This document shows, piece by piece, positions 7,365 through 14,920 of a stretch of 21,741 nucleotides of DNA. Under the pieces are notes generated by a model, which saw only the letters and a list, made by a program, of their open reading frames with translations, had not been told where the DNA came from and ran no database searches. Each line of letters starts with the position of its first letter. The stretch's first letter is position 1. A program made the translations under genes and the position numbers. The stretch is from M55B129 sp034189085 (lineage in GTDB: Bacteria > Bacillota > Dethiobacteria > DTU022). Where the stretch lies: positions 1 to 21,741 of the forward strand of contig JAXHVH010000041.1 of assembly GCA_034189085.1 (NCBI GenBank), in the 5' to 3' direction.

Positions 7365-8878
7365 TGGCCAGGGGTACTGTTATGCTCCAGGGAACCGCTT
7401 CTTCAGTGGGCAAAAGCTTGCTCTGTGCTGCCCTCTGCCGTATTTTCAGGCAGGATGGTTACAGGGTCGCTCCTTTCAAATCTCAGAATATGGCTCTTAA
7501 CTCATATGTCACTGAAGACGGTTTGGAAATGGGGCGGGCCCAGGTTATGCAGGCCGAAGCAGCGGGGATTGAGCCGCTGGTGGAGATGAATCCCATCCTA
7601 TTGAAACCGACTTCCGACCGGGGATCCCAGGTAGTTGTTATGGGACGCCCGGTGGGTAACATGGAAGCGATGGATTATCTCGGCTGGCGTGAGAAGCTGT
7701 TGCCGGTGATCGACAAAGCCTTTGCAAAACTTTATCACCAATCGGATCTGGTGGTTATTGAAGGAGCGGGCAGCCCGGCTGAAATAAATTTGCGGGGCAA
7801 TGATCTGGTCAACATGGGACTGGCCAGGCGACTGCAGGTGCCCGTTCTGCTGGTTGGCGATATCGATAGGGGGGGCGTATTTGCTTCTCTTTACGGAACA
7901 GCTGCTCTCCTGGAAGATGATGACAGACAGCTGCTGAGGGGATTAATCATCAACAAGTTCCGCGGCAACCGGGAAGTTCTCGAACCTGGTTTGCAACAGC
8001 TTTCTACCCTGGTGGGGCTTTCGGTACTCGGGGTGATTCCTTATATGCATCTTAACCTTGATGATGAAGATAGTGTTACCGAGCGCTTGAAAGGGCGAAG
8101 CGGCGGAGCGGGATTGTCGGTGCAGGTTATTTTGCCGCCGCGCCTGGCAAACTTCACCGATTTTAACCCTCTTGAGCTCTTTGAAGATGTGACCCTCTCC
8201 TATATCCGTAAACCGTCCGAACTGGTTTCTCCGGACCTGCTCATCCTGCCCGGTTCGAAAAACACGATTGGTGATCTGCTTTACCTGCAACAGGCCGGCT
8301 GGGAGAAGGCCTTGAAAGGATATGTCCGATCCGGCGGACTGCTCATGGGTATCTGCGGTGGCTTTCAGATGCTCGGTGAAAAAATCTGTGATCCTGAAAA
8401 GGTAGAGGGAACAGTTCCTGAAGCACCGGGTTTCGGTTTGCTGTCTTTGACTACAGTTATGGCTTCAGAAAAATCGACGAGGCGCGTTGAAGCTTCCTGG
8501 CTTTACCGGGATAAAAATTTTTTTCAGGAAATGACAGGAGAAGAAAAAGTGCAGGGTTACGAAATCCACATGGGCCAGACGGATTACGGAGATTTACGGC
8601 AACCTATTTTTATCAATTCCATGAGGTGCAAAGAAGGTGCTGTTTCCGAAGACGGTCATGTTTTTGGAACTTACCTGCACGGCATATTTGATAATCTTAA
8701 CTGGACCACCAGGTTGCTTAACGGCCTGCGCCGCCGGCGGGGGTTGCCCTTTCGTGAAAACCTGTCTTACGGCAGCTACAGGGAATTTAAAGAAAAAGAG
8801 TACGACCGGCTGGCCGACACTGTCCGTGAAAACCTGGACCTGGAAAAGATCTACGAAATTATCAATGAGTCACGGTGA
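7364..8878 (+). CDS. cobQ: Cobyric acid synthase, glutamine-hydrolysing
   Basis: A 504-residue enzyme (also called CbiP) that amidates four side chains of adenosylcobyrinic a,c-diamide to give cobyric acid, using ATP and glutamine. The N-terminal dethiobiotin-synthetase-like domain has the loop GTASSVGKS (10-18) and VIEGAGSPAEINLR. The C-terminal class I glutamine amidotransferase domain has its nucleophile Cys331 in GICGGFQMLG and His439 in GTYLHGIFDN. Start ATG 7364 (MARGTVMLQGT) sits in a TAATG junction with cobD, with GAGAGG 7 bases upstream. ATG 7358 is two codons earlier and also possible. Its presence means late de novo assembly from a,c-diamide is possible here, not only cobinamide salvage. 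Confidence 0.95.
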   Translation: MARGTVMLQGTASSVGKSLLCAALCRIFRQDGYRVAPFKSQNMALNSYVTEDGLEMGRAQVMQAEAAGIEPLVEMNPILLKPTSDRGSQVVVMGRPVGNMEAMDYLGWREKLLPVIDKAFAKLYHQSDLVVIEGAGSPAEINLRGNDLVNMGLARRLQVPVLLVGDIDRGGVFASLYGTAALLEDDDRQLLRGLIINKFRGNREVLEPGLQQLSTLVGLSVLGVIPYMHLNLDDEDSVTERLKGRSGGAGLSVQVILPPRLANFTDFNPLELFEDVTLSYIRKPSELVSPDLLILPGSKNTIGDLLYLQQAGWEKALKGYVRSGGLLMGICGGFQMLGEKICDPEKVEGTVPEAPGFGLLSLTTVMASEKSTRRVEASWLYRDKNFFQEMTGEEKVQGYEIHMGQTDYGDLRQPIFINSMRCKEGAVSEDGHVFGTYLHGIFDNLNWTTRLLNGLRRRRGLPFRENLSYGSYREFKEKEYDRLADTVRENLDLEKIYEIINESR

Positions 8879-8939
8879 CAGAGAATTTGATACAAGCAAT
8901 CATGGCACACTGACAGGGAAGGGAAAGGAGAACGATTAA

Positions 8940-10049
8940 ATGACTGAAGAAAAAAAACTAACAGAAGAACTGAGCAGGATGATGGAAAAGATTGGGCCCC
9001 TCGATGGAGAGGCTATGGATAAAGCACGTGATAGGATGGATAATCTAACCAAGCCGCAGGGGAGCCTGGGCCGAATGGAGAATTTGGCCATCAGGTTGGC
9101 CGGTATACATGGTGATTTCTTCCCTGCTGCCACCCGTAAACGAGTAGTTGTTATGGCTGCTGACCATGGCGTCACTGAGGAGGGGATCAGTGTCTATCCC
9201 GCCGAAGTGACTGCCCAGATGGTAGCCAATTTTAAAGATGGCGGGGCAGCCATAAATGTCCTCGGCCGCCTTGGTGATGTAGAAGTGGAAGTGGTTGATG
9301 TTGGTGTAAAGGCTGATCTGGATTTACCCGGGGTGAAAAATATGCGAATTAAAAAGGGCAGCGATAATTTCCGCCGGGGGCCGGCGATGAGTCGAACCGA
9401 GGCTCTGCAGGCCGTTAAAATCGGTCTCGACTGTGCCGCCGAAGCCATGGAAGACGGTATTGGGGTTCTGGCCACCGGTGAAATGGGAATTGGCAATACC
9501 ACAGCAAGCAGCGCAGTTATGGCGGCGCTGACCGGTTACGAAATATCGCTGGTTGTCGGTCGGGGAACCGGCCTGGATGATGCCAAACTGCGTCACAAGC
9601 AGAAAATAGTCGAACAATCCCTGGCCATGCATAAACCCGATCCGGCCGATCCAGTTGGCGTCCTCAGTAAAGTGGGTGGTCTGGAAATTGCAGCACTGAC
9701 CGGCCTGATCCTGGGTGGTGCTGCCCGGCGGCTCCCGGTGGTTATTGATGGGTTTATCTCCAGCACAGCCGCGCTGACGGCAGTTAAACTTTGCCCAACC
9801 GCACATCATTATTTGATCCCCTCCCATCTTTCCGCCGAATCGGGACATGCTTTGCTGATGGATTACCTTGACCTGCAGCCTTACATAAACATGGATATGC
9901 GGCTCGGAGAAGGAACTGGTGCCGTACTGGCCATGCATCTGCTGGAAGCGGCGGCCAGAATTACCATTGAAATGGCTACTTTCGAAGATGCCAGGGTGAG
10001 CAACAGGCAGAAAAAAAGCGCTGATTCAGATCTGAAAGGAGCCCGCTGA
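8940..10049 (+). CDS. cobT: Nicotinate-nucleotide:dimethylbenzimidazole phosphoribosyltransferase
   Basis: A 369-residue enzyme that activates the lower-ligand base with nicotinate mononucleotide to give alpha-ribazole phosphate. Family motifs are clear: TKPQGSLGRME near the start, MAADHGVTEEGIS, ATGEMGIGNTTASSAV, VGRGTGLDD, and the catalytic Glu324 in RLGEGTGA. Length matches the family (about 350-370). ATG 8940 has AAAGGAG ideally placed upstream. A 61-base gap separates it from cobQ, the largest gap between two genes inside the operon after btuF. No lower-ligand synthesis gene (bza or bluB) is seen, so the base attached is not known from this window. Confidence 0.96.
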   Translation: MTEEKKLTEELSRMMEKIGPLDGEAMDKARDRMDNLTKPQGSLGRMENLAIRLAGIHGDFFPAATRKRVVVMAADHGVTEEGISVYPAEVTAQMVANFKDGGAAINVLGRLGDVEVEVVDVGVKADLDLPGVKNMRIKKGSDNFRRGPAMSRTEALQAVKIGLDCAAEAMEDGIGVLATGEMGIGNTTASSAVMAALTGYEISLVVGRGTGLDDAKLRHKQKIVEQSLAMHKPDPADPVGVLSKVGGLEIAALTGLILGGAARRLPVVIDGFISSTAALTAVKLCPTAHHYLIPSHLSAESGHALLMDYLDLQPYINMDMRLGEGTGAVLAMHLLEAAARITIEMATFEDARVSNRQKKSADSDLKGAR

Positions 10050-10051
10050 GG

Positions 10052-10693
10052 ATGGAGCTTTACCTGATCCGCCATGGCGAAACGGAATCCAACCGTGAAA
10101 AACGTTATACCGGCTGGACCGAATCACCTCTTTCTCCCTTCGGGCTGCGCCAGGCTGGAAAAGCGGGTTCCTTTCTGGCCGCCCGGGGGATAGATGAGCT
10201 TTACTGCAGTGATCTGCAGCGGGCAGTGTCCACAGCCCGTGTAATAGGTGCCGGCAGCGGCTTAGAGCCTCTGGTCACGCCTCTTCTGCGTGAGATTCAC
10301 TTCGGAGAGTGGGAGGGGCTGACTTATAGAGAGATTGAAGAAAAGTGGGGTAATGCGGTCAGGGAGTGGTTTGATGATCCCTTCGGGCGATCGGCACCGG
10401 GCGGTGAAACCATTGAGGAGGTATGCTGCAGGCTGCGGAAGTTCATCTCTCACCTGGAGAAGAAAGGGAAAGATGGCAAAAAAATTGCCCTGGTCAGCCA
10501 CGGCGGGACCATCCGTGCTTTCCTTTATCACCTCCTTGCCCTTGACCGAAAAAGTTTCTGGGACATGAGAATTGACAATGCCTCGATCAGCCTTCTCCGC
10601 AGGGAGGACGGCTGCTATAAAATTGTTTACCGTAACCACCTTGATCACCTTGCAGCAGCTGATGAAAGGGAGGAAGGTAATGATGTTGATTAA
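10052..10693 (+). CDS. cobC: Alpha-ribazole-5'-phosphate phosphatase (histidine phosphatase family)
   Basis: A 213-residue histidine phosphatase that would remove the 5'-phosphate from alpha-ribazole phosphate (or from cobalamin phosphate) in nucleotide-loop assembly. It carries the phosphohistidine motif LIRHGETESN (His8), the acid residue in REIHFGEWEG (Glu82), and the second His150 in LVSHGGTIRAF. The start ATG 10052 lies 2 bases after the cobT stop with AAGGAG upstream. The family also contains phosphoglycerate mutase-like and other phosphatases, so the assignment relies on operon position between cobT and a B12-linked DUF71 gene. Its 3' end overlaps the next gene by 14 bases. Confidence 0.88.
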   Translation: MELYLIRHGETESNREKRYTGWTESPLSPFGLRQAGKAGSFLAARGIDELYCSDLQRAVSTARVIGAGSGLEPLVTPLLREIHFGEWEGLTYREIEEKWGNAVREWFDDPFGRSAPGGETIEEVCCRLRKFISHLEKKGKDGKKIALVSHGGTIRAFLYHLLALDRKSFWDMRIDNASISLLRREDGCYKIVYRNHLDHLAAADEREEGNDVD

Positions 10694-11357
10694 CAGCAAC
10701 CCCGGTGAGCGAGTGTTTGTATCCTGGAGCGGTGGTAAAGATTCTTATCTTTCCCTGCTGCGGGCTAAAGAGGCAGGGCTGAATTTGGTCAGCCTGCTCA
10801 GCTTTGTCGGGGATGACGGGCTGAGCCGATCGCATGGCCTGAAAACCGCGCTGCTGCAGAAACAGGCGGAAGCACTCGGTATCCAACTTGAAACGGAGAC
10901 TGTAACCTGGGAAAGTTATGAAACCGGTTTTGAGAAGGCGGTGTGTCGTTTAAAAAAGGACCATGCTATTGCCGGCGGGGTGTTCGGAGACATAAATTTG
11001 GATGAACACAGGCAGTGGGCGGAAAAAATGAGCCTTCGATGCAGTATAAATTACAACCTGCCGCTCTGGCAGATGGAAGAGAGGTCAGTTTTCGAGGAAC
11101 TGATTAATCGGGGCGCCAGGGCCATGCTGGTGGCGGTCCGCAGCGATCTGGTCGACGAAAAATGGCTCGGCCGGTTCCTGGACCGGGAATACCTTGATTA
11201 CTGTGAAAAGATAGGCATTTCTCCCTGCGGTGAAGGAGGAGAAGCACACACAGTTGTCCTTGATGGACCACTCTTCCAGCGTCCCCTCAGTTATTCAACC
11301 GGTAAAATCTATCGCCTCCAGCAGCATGCCCTGCTGGAAATAGATTTAAAAGTATAA
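10680..11357 (+). CDS. DUF71/COG2102 PP-loop ATPase, B12-linked type
   Basis: A 225-residue adenine-nucleotide alpha-hydrolase. The PP-loop SGGKDS is at 17-22, followed by the internal GVFGDINLDEHRQW and the C-terminal block GISPCGEGGEAHTVVLDGP. In eukaryotes and archaea the family includes Dph6, which amidates diphthine with ammonia. Bacteria lack diphthamide, and a published comparative-genomics study proposed a separate bacterial subgroup acting in B12 salvage. Position as the last gene of a riboswitch-controlled cob operon agrees with that. The reaction is not known; an ATP-dependent amidation or ligation on a corrinoid is an inference. ATG 10680 follows GGGAGG (10668-10673) and overlaps cobC. 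ATG 10683 is equally plausible. Confidence 0.88.
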   Translation: MMLINSNPGERVFVSWSGGKDSYLSLLRAKEAGLNLVSLLSFVGDDGLSRSHGLKTALLQKQAEALGIQLETETVTWESYETGFEKAVCRLKKDHAIAGGVFGDINLDEHRQWAEKMSLRCSINYNLPLWQMEERSVFEELINRGARAMLVAVRSDLVDEKWLGRFLDREYLDYCEKIGISPCGEGGEAHTVVLDGPLFQRPLSYSTGKIYRLQQHALLEIDLKV

Positions 11358-11375
11358 AAACTATTAAATAGTTTT
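11357..11375. repeat. AT-rich 19-bp palindrome after the B12 operon
   Basis: AAAACTAT (11357-11364) and ATAGTTTT (11368-11375) form a perfect inverted repeat around TAA, beginning at the last base of the DUF71 stop codon. It could be a weak bidirectional terminator or an operator in front of the oxidoreductase gene. The stem is AT-rich and there is no separate T-tract. Confidence 0.4.
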
Positions 11376-11409
11376 CTGTAAATAGGACTGCCGCCGTTTT
11401 GGAGGATTT

Positions 11410-11502
11410 ATGCCTTTGGAAAGAGAATTAATTTTTCAAAATCAAAATACCGGGAGGGGATTTCTTGAGCGGCGGATTTTATGGAAAAATACTGGAAATT
11501 GA
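11410..11502 (+). CDS. Possible 30-residue leader peptide overlapping the oxidoreductase gene
   Basis: ATG 11410 is preceded by GGAGG (11401-11405) and opens a 30-codon frame ending at TGA 11500-11502. It overlaps the start of the aldehyde oxidoreductase gene (TTG 11465) in a different frame. The second gene has its own GGGAGGGG. The peptide (MPLERELIFQ...) matches nothing I recognise and has no run of one amino acid that would suggest attenuation. It may be a coupling leader or a chance frame next to a chance GGAGG. Confidence 0.35.
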   Translation: MPLERELIFQNQNTGRGFLERRILWKNTGN

Positions 11503-13306
11503 TTTGACAGCCAAACGGTTCAAAGAAACGGCAGTGGCGGAAGATGATTTCCGGAAATACCTGGGAGGAAGCGGGCTGGCGGCAAAAATATTTAGAGAAC
11601 GCCGTTACATGGAGATTGCTCCTTTGAAAGAAGAGGCCCCACTCCTGATTTTCAGCGGCTTGCTGACCGGTTATAATCTCCCTACTGCCTGCAAAGCCGC
11701 TTTCTGCGGGATATCTCCGGCTACCGGTATCTGGGCTGAAGCGGTGGTCGGTGGCTACTGGCCGGCGGCTTTTAAAACAACGGGTTTTGACGGGATTATC
11801 ATCACCGGTCGTTCCGATAAACCCGTCTGCCTCTTCTTTGTGGATGGAAATGTAATTTTTGAAGATGCTTCCGCCCTGTGGGGCAAAGATGTTTATGATA
11901 CAGTGGATCGGCTGCAGGAAGAGCACGGAGATGATATCAGGGTCGCTGCCATTGGCCCGGCCGGAGAAAAAGAAGTATTGATTTCTTCAATTATCATCGA
12001 CGGCCGCAGCGCCCGGGCAGCAGGCCGTTGCGGGCTGGGGGCGGTCATGGGGAATAAGAACCTCAAAGCAATTGCCGTGATAAAAAGCTCCATGCTCCCT
12101 GTCGTGGACGACCGGGCGGGGTTGGCGGAAGCCCGAAAAAAGATCATTCCACAGATACGGGAGAAGGCCAGAGGGCTGACCGATTTTGGCACTGCCGGTG
12201 GTGTGGCCGTAGTCGAAAAACTGGGTGATCTGCCTATCCGCAACTGGACGCAGGGCAGCTGGCCTGAAGGAGCGGCCGCCGTTTCGGGGCAGGCCATGGC
12301 TAAAGAATACTTTGTCAAACATTACGCCTGTTTTTCCTGCCCCATTCGTTGCGGCAAGGAAATGAAAGTGCCGCTCGGTCCGCACAAAGAGACCATTTCT
12401 CACGGGCCGGAGTATGAAACGGCCGCCGGATTCGGAGCGATGTGCCTGAATGAAGATCCGGCTTATGTGATTGCCGCCAATGATCTGTGCAACCGCTTCG
12501 GGATTGACACCATCTCCGGGTCGGCGGTAATTGCCTTTGCCATGGAACTGTACGAACATAATTTGCTCTCCCCCGATTTGCTTGACGATTTGGATCCAAA
12601 GTGGGGGAGCGGGGAAGTGATTCTTACCCTGCTCAGGAAAATTGCTTACCGGCAGGGGCTGGGCGAATACCTTTCCCGGGGGGTCAAAAATGCGGCCGAG
12701 CATTTCGGCCCCCTGGCTAAAGAGTTTGCGGTTGAAAGCAAGGGGCTTGAATTTGCTTACCATGATCCGCGGGCTTTCACCAGCATGGCTATTATTTACG
12801 CCACCGGCAACCGGGGGGCCTGCCATCTGGAGGGCTTAACCTATTTTAATGAAAACCGGGCTTTTCCGGCTTCAATTGTTGGGCTGAAGGACGAATACGA
12901 TCCTCACAGCAGTGAAGATAAACCTCTCCTGGCCCGGACAATGCAGGATTACATGGTTACATTTAATGCCCTGGGGCTGTGTAAATTTTTGATCAGGGGT
13001 CATGTCCCTCCTGCAGCCATTGCTCAGTGGGTGGCCAAAATGACAGGGTGGGATTTTGAGCAGGAAGAACTGTTCGAAATTGGGGAAAGATTATTCAATC
13101 TAAAAAGAATTATTAATAATTCGCTCGGCATCAGCCGCAAGGATGATACCCTCTCGCCGCGCCTGCTGGTGCACGATCGTGGAGAGGGAGCGGCTGCCGG
13201 CAGTCTTCCCCATCTGGGCAAGATGCTCAGCGAATATTATACCCTGCGGGGCTGGAGCCCGGAAGGAATTCCTCTGCCGCAAACATTGAACCGCCTGGCT
13301 CTCTAA
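11465..13306 (+). CDS. Aldehyde:ferredoxin oxidoreductase, tungsten/molybdenum pterin family
   Basis: A 613-residue cytoplasmic enzyme of the AOR family, which oxidises aldehydes to acids with ferredoxin as acceptor, or runs in reverse. It begins in the family manner (MSGGFYGKILEIDLT). The bis-pterin binding motif AGRCGLGAVMGNKNLKAI is at 186-203 and a conserved GPEYET at 314-319. The [4Fe-4S] ligands are Cys289, Cys292 and Cys296 (CFSCPIRC), with Cys506 in LGLCKF. YATGNRGACHLEG is also typical. The start TTG 11465 has GGGAGGGG upstream. It is separated from the B12 operon by 107 bases and is convergent with the pucR-type gene (18-base gap). The substrate cannot be read from sequence. Paralogues in this family differ widely, so no gene symbol is given. 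Confidence 0.93.
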   Translation: MSGGFYGKILEIDLTAKRFKETAVAEDDFRKYLGGSGLAAKIFRERRYMEIAPLKEEAPLLIFSGLLTGYNLPTACKAAFCGISPATGIWAEAVVGGYWPAAFKTTGFDGIIITGRSDKPVCLFFVDGNVIFEDASALWGKDVYDTVDRLQEEHGDDIRVAAIGPAGEKEVLISSIIIDGRSARAAGRCGLGAVMGNKNLKAIAVIKSSMLPVVDDRAGLAEARKKIIPQIREKARGLTDFGTAGGVAVVEKLGDLPIRNWTQGSWPEGAAAVSGQAMAKEYFVKHYACFSCPIRCGKEMKVPLGPHKETISHGPEYETAAGFGAMCLNEDPAYVIAANDLCNRFGIDTISGSAVIAFAMELYEHNLLSPDLLDDLDPKWGSGEVILTLLRKIAYRQGLGEYLSRGVKNAAEHFGPLAKEFAVESKGLEFAYHDPRAFTSMAIIYATGNRGACHLEGLTYFNENRAFPASIVGLKDEYDPHSSEDKPLLARTMQDYMVTFNALGLCKFLIRGHVPPAAIAQWVAKMTGWDFEQEELFEIGERLFNLKRIINNSLGISRKDDTLSPRLLVHDRGEGAAAGSLPHLGKMLSEYYTLRGWSPEGIPLPQTLNRLAL

Positions 13307-13324
13307 AGGAAATGGTCTCCTGCT

Positions 13325-14626
13325 TCAGGAGGGAAGGTGGTTAAGGACAGATTTAGTTTTACCTCCGTCGTGGAGCAGGTTTCGGGCCTTAAGATAGTGG
13401 AAGATGTGCAAACCCATATTTAGCTGCAAAGCGTCGTCCGGATTGAAAGGGTTCAGTCCGGTTAGTTTATTAATTTGACCAAGCCTGTATTTCATGGTGT
13501 GCCGATGAACAAAAAGTTCGGCCGCCGGTGCCTTGATGCTGCCATGTTTTAGAAAAACCTGCAGGGTGGAAAGCAACGAACCGCCGGAACTACAGTCGTA
13601 TTTTACAAGGGGCATGATCGTGTCCCTGTAGATTTCCTTCAGGGTATCCATATTTTTTATATCCATGATCAGGCGATAGAGGCCCATTTTGGAAAAGAAA
13701 ACGGTTTGCGATCCGTTAATCAGGCCGAGCCGGGCGAGCTGCAGGGCTTTGACCGATTCGTCAAGGGCGTTATTAAACTCGTTGATATCGCTGTGAACCG
13801 AACTGAGACCGCTTTTAAGGTGGCAGCCCGGAAAAGAGAGGCTTAACTCTCCAGCCAGCCTGCAGGAAATTTCGGCCAGGGAAGCCGGTAAAAGTTTTTC
13901 CAGTTCTAAAGCCTGGATCAGCACAGCCACATAATCTTCTTCTCTTCCGATCAGAAAGGAACAATTACCCCTTTTCAGGGTTTGCAGGGCAGCCAGCTGA
14001 GCGCTGCTAAGAATATCTTTTCCTGCCTGATCACTTTTCTCATCTTTTCCCTGCTGGAAGGCAAAGGTCTGGATGCAGATTGCATCCTGCAGGTTCAGCT
14101 CATAGCGTTCCAGTTCTATGGCAATGTCGGCGGGGTTTTTTGCATCTATTAGTCGTTTCCAGAGGGCCATCATTTCGACAACCTGTTCTTCAAGGTGCCT
14201 GCCGGTTAAACTGCCCGGGACACTTTCCGACTGCTCATTGTGCAGGAGTTCTATCATCAGGGCGCGGGTCAGGTTCTTAAAGCTCACTTCGGAGGGGATT
14301 TCAATCAGGGGTATATTGTGTTCTTCCGAAAAATAGATAAAAGAAGAAGGGATTTCTTTCAGATAATAGCCGGTCTGAATGGCCATGGCTGCCAATTTTC
14401 TGGCGGCAAAAAGTTCAATCATGCCATGCTGGGCCCCTTCACTTTGCGAGCTAAAATCATGGGCGGTAGTGATCAGAAATTCTCCTGGTTCGATATGGCT
14501 CAGATCATCCAGGATCTCCAGTATGTTGACCCACAAAATTTCATTGTGCAGTCCGGCCCGGCCGGTAAGGAGGCGGCAGTTGCGAAATATTTCCATTTTT
14601 AAGGCTTCGGCCACCGTCAAAGGCAT
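13325..14626 (-). CDS. PucR/CdaR-family transcriptional regulator
   Basis: A 433-residue regulator read on the minus strand. Residues about 1-125 form the N-terminal PucR-type sensing domain (TVAEALKMEIFRNCRLLTGR...VNILEILDD, then GEFLITTAHDF). A central region of uncertain ligand role follows. The C-terminal helix-turn-helix (residues about 365-425) includes LLSTLQVFLKHGSIKAPAAE and the typical LFVHRHTMKYRLGQI. ATG 14626 is preferred because the family starts at this point and GGGGG lies 8 bases upstream. GTG 14641 would add five residues. A much stronger GGAGG lies further upstream in front of a two-codon frame. Such regulators commonly control purine, amino-acid or amine catabolism; here the likely targets are its own gene and the divergent kam genes, or the convergent oxidoreductase. 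Confidence 0.87.
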   Translation of the reverse strand: MPLTVAEALKMEIFRNCRLLTGRAGLHNEILWVNILEILDDLSHIEPGEFLITTAHDFSSQSEGAQHGMIELFAARKLAAMAIQTGYYLKEIPSSFIYFSEEHNIPLIEIPSEVSFKNLTRALMIELLHNEQSESVPGSLTGRHLEEQVVEMMALWKRLIDAKNPADIAIELERYELNLQDAICIQTFAFQQGKDEKSDQAGKDILSSAQLAALQTLKRGNCSFLIGREEDYVAVLIQALELEKLLPASLAEISCRLAGELSLSFPGCHLKSGLSSVHSDINEFNNALDESVKALQLARLGLINGSQTVFFSKMGLYRLIMDIKNMDTLKEIYRDTIMPLVKYDCSSGGSLLSTLQVFLKHGSIKAPAAELFVHRHTMKYRLGQINKLTGLNPFNPDDALQLNMGLHIFHYLKARNLLHDGGKTKSVLNHLPS

Positions 14627-14688
14627 TTTATCAGCCCCCACAAAGAGATCACTTCATTATTCCTCCTTTACTGGAGAAATCCTGCTTA

Positions 14689-14707
14689 TTTATACACTGT
14701 GTATAAA
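14689..14707. promoter_or_regulatory. Perfect 19-bp palindrome, candidate operator upstream of pucR
   Basis: TTTATACAC (14689-14697) and GTGTATAAA (14699-14707) are perfect inverted copies around one central T. On the minus strand it contains TATAAA, a possible -10 for the pucR-family gene whose start is 63 bases away. A dimeric regulator binding here would block that promoter. It also lies upstream of the divergent kam leader, so it could control both directions. Confidence 0.6.
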
Positions 14708-14761
14708 AAAAAGACAGAATTTTTAGCCGGGAAAGCCAATGCCTGCAGGGACATAATCATG

Positions 14762-14767
14762 TACAAT
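14762..14767 (+). promoter_or_regulatory. Possible -10 element for the kam transcript
   Basis: TACAAT would place a transcription start near 14774, exactly where the 5' arm of the long inverted repeat begins. No convincing -35 element lies at the right distance (ATGCCT at 17 bp), so an activator might be needed. A second candidate is TTGACA at 14864-14869, but its -10 spacing is poor. Confidence 0.3.
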
Positions 14768-14773
14768 ATAAGT

Positions 14774-14895
14774 GATTCTACTGCAATAACAATAACTGCG
14801 GTTGGCAACGCTTAACCATAAATAACAGCGTAAGCAGAAAAAATAACCGCACTACACTCGCAATTGACATAACAGCCGCAGTAGAATCTTTTTTT
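14774..14895 (+). ncRNA. Candidate structured leader RNA upstream of kam genes
   Basis: This gene-free stretch holds nested inverted repeats. GATTCTACTGC (14774-14784) pairs perfectly over 11 bp with GCAGTAGAATC (14878-14888), which is followed by seven T (14889-14895). Inside, TGCGGTT (14797-14803) pairs with AACCGCA (14845-14851), and ACGCT (14808-14812) with AGCGT (14827-14831). An alternative pairing, ACTGCGG (14796 region) with CCGCAGT (14877 region), would break both outer helices. Mutually exclusive helices ahead of a T-run are the layout of an attenuator or riboswitch. I do not recognise it as a cobalamin, lysine or T-box element. A small inverted-repeat mobile element is an alternative, but no target duplication is visible. 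Confidence 0.45.
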
Positions 14896-14920
14896 ATCTA
14901 TTTTGACGGGGTCGTTTACA

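Noticed and set aside
13317..13331. CTCCTG/CAGGAG hairpin between the convergent oxidoreductase and regulator genes as a bidirectional terminator.
   Set aside because: The stem is only 6-7 bp with a 3-nt loop and has no T-tract on either side; it overlaps the regulator stop codon.
14774..14888. The 11-bp terminal inverted repeats could mark a small mobile element (MITE).
   Set aside because: No target-site duplication flanks the repeats, and the inner helices and T-run fit a leader RNA better. Not fully excluded without a genome-wide search.
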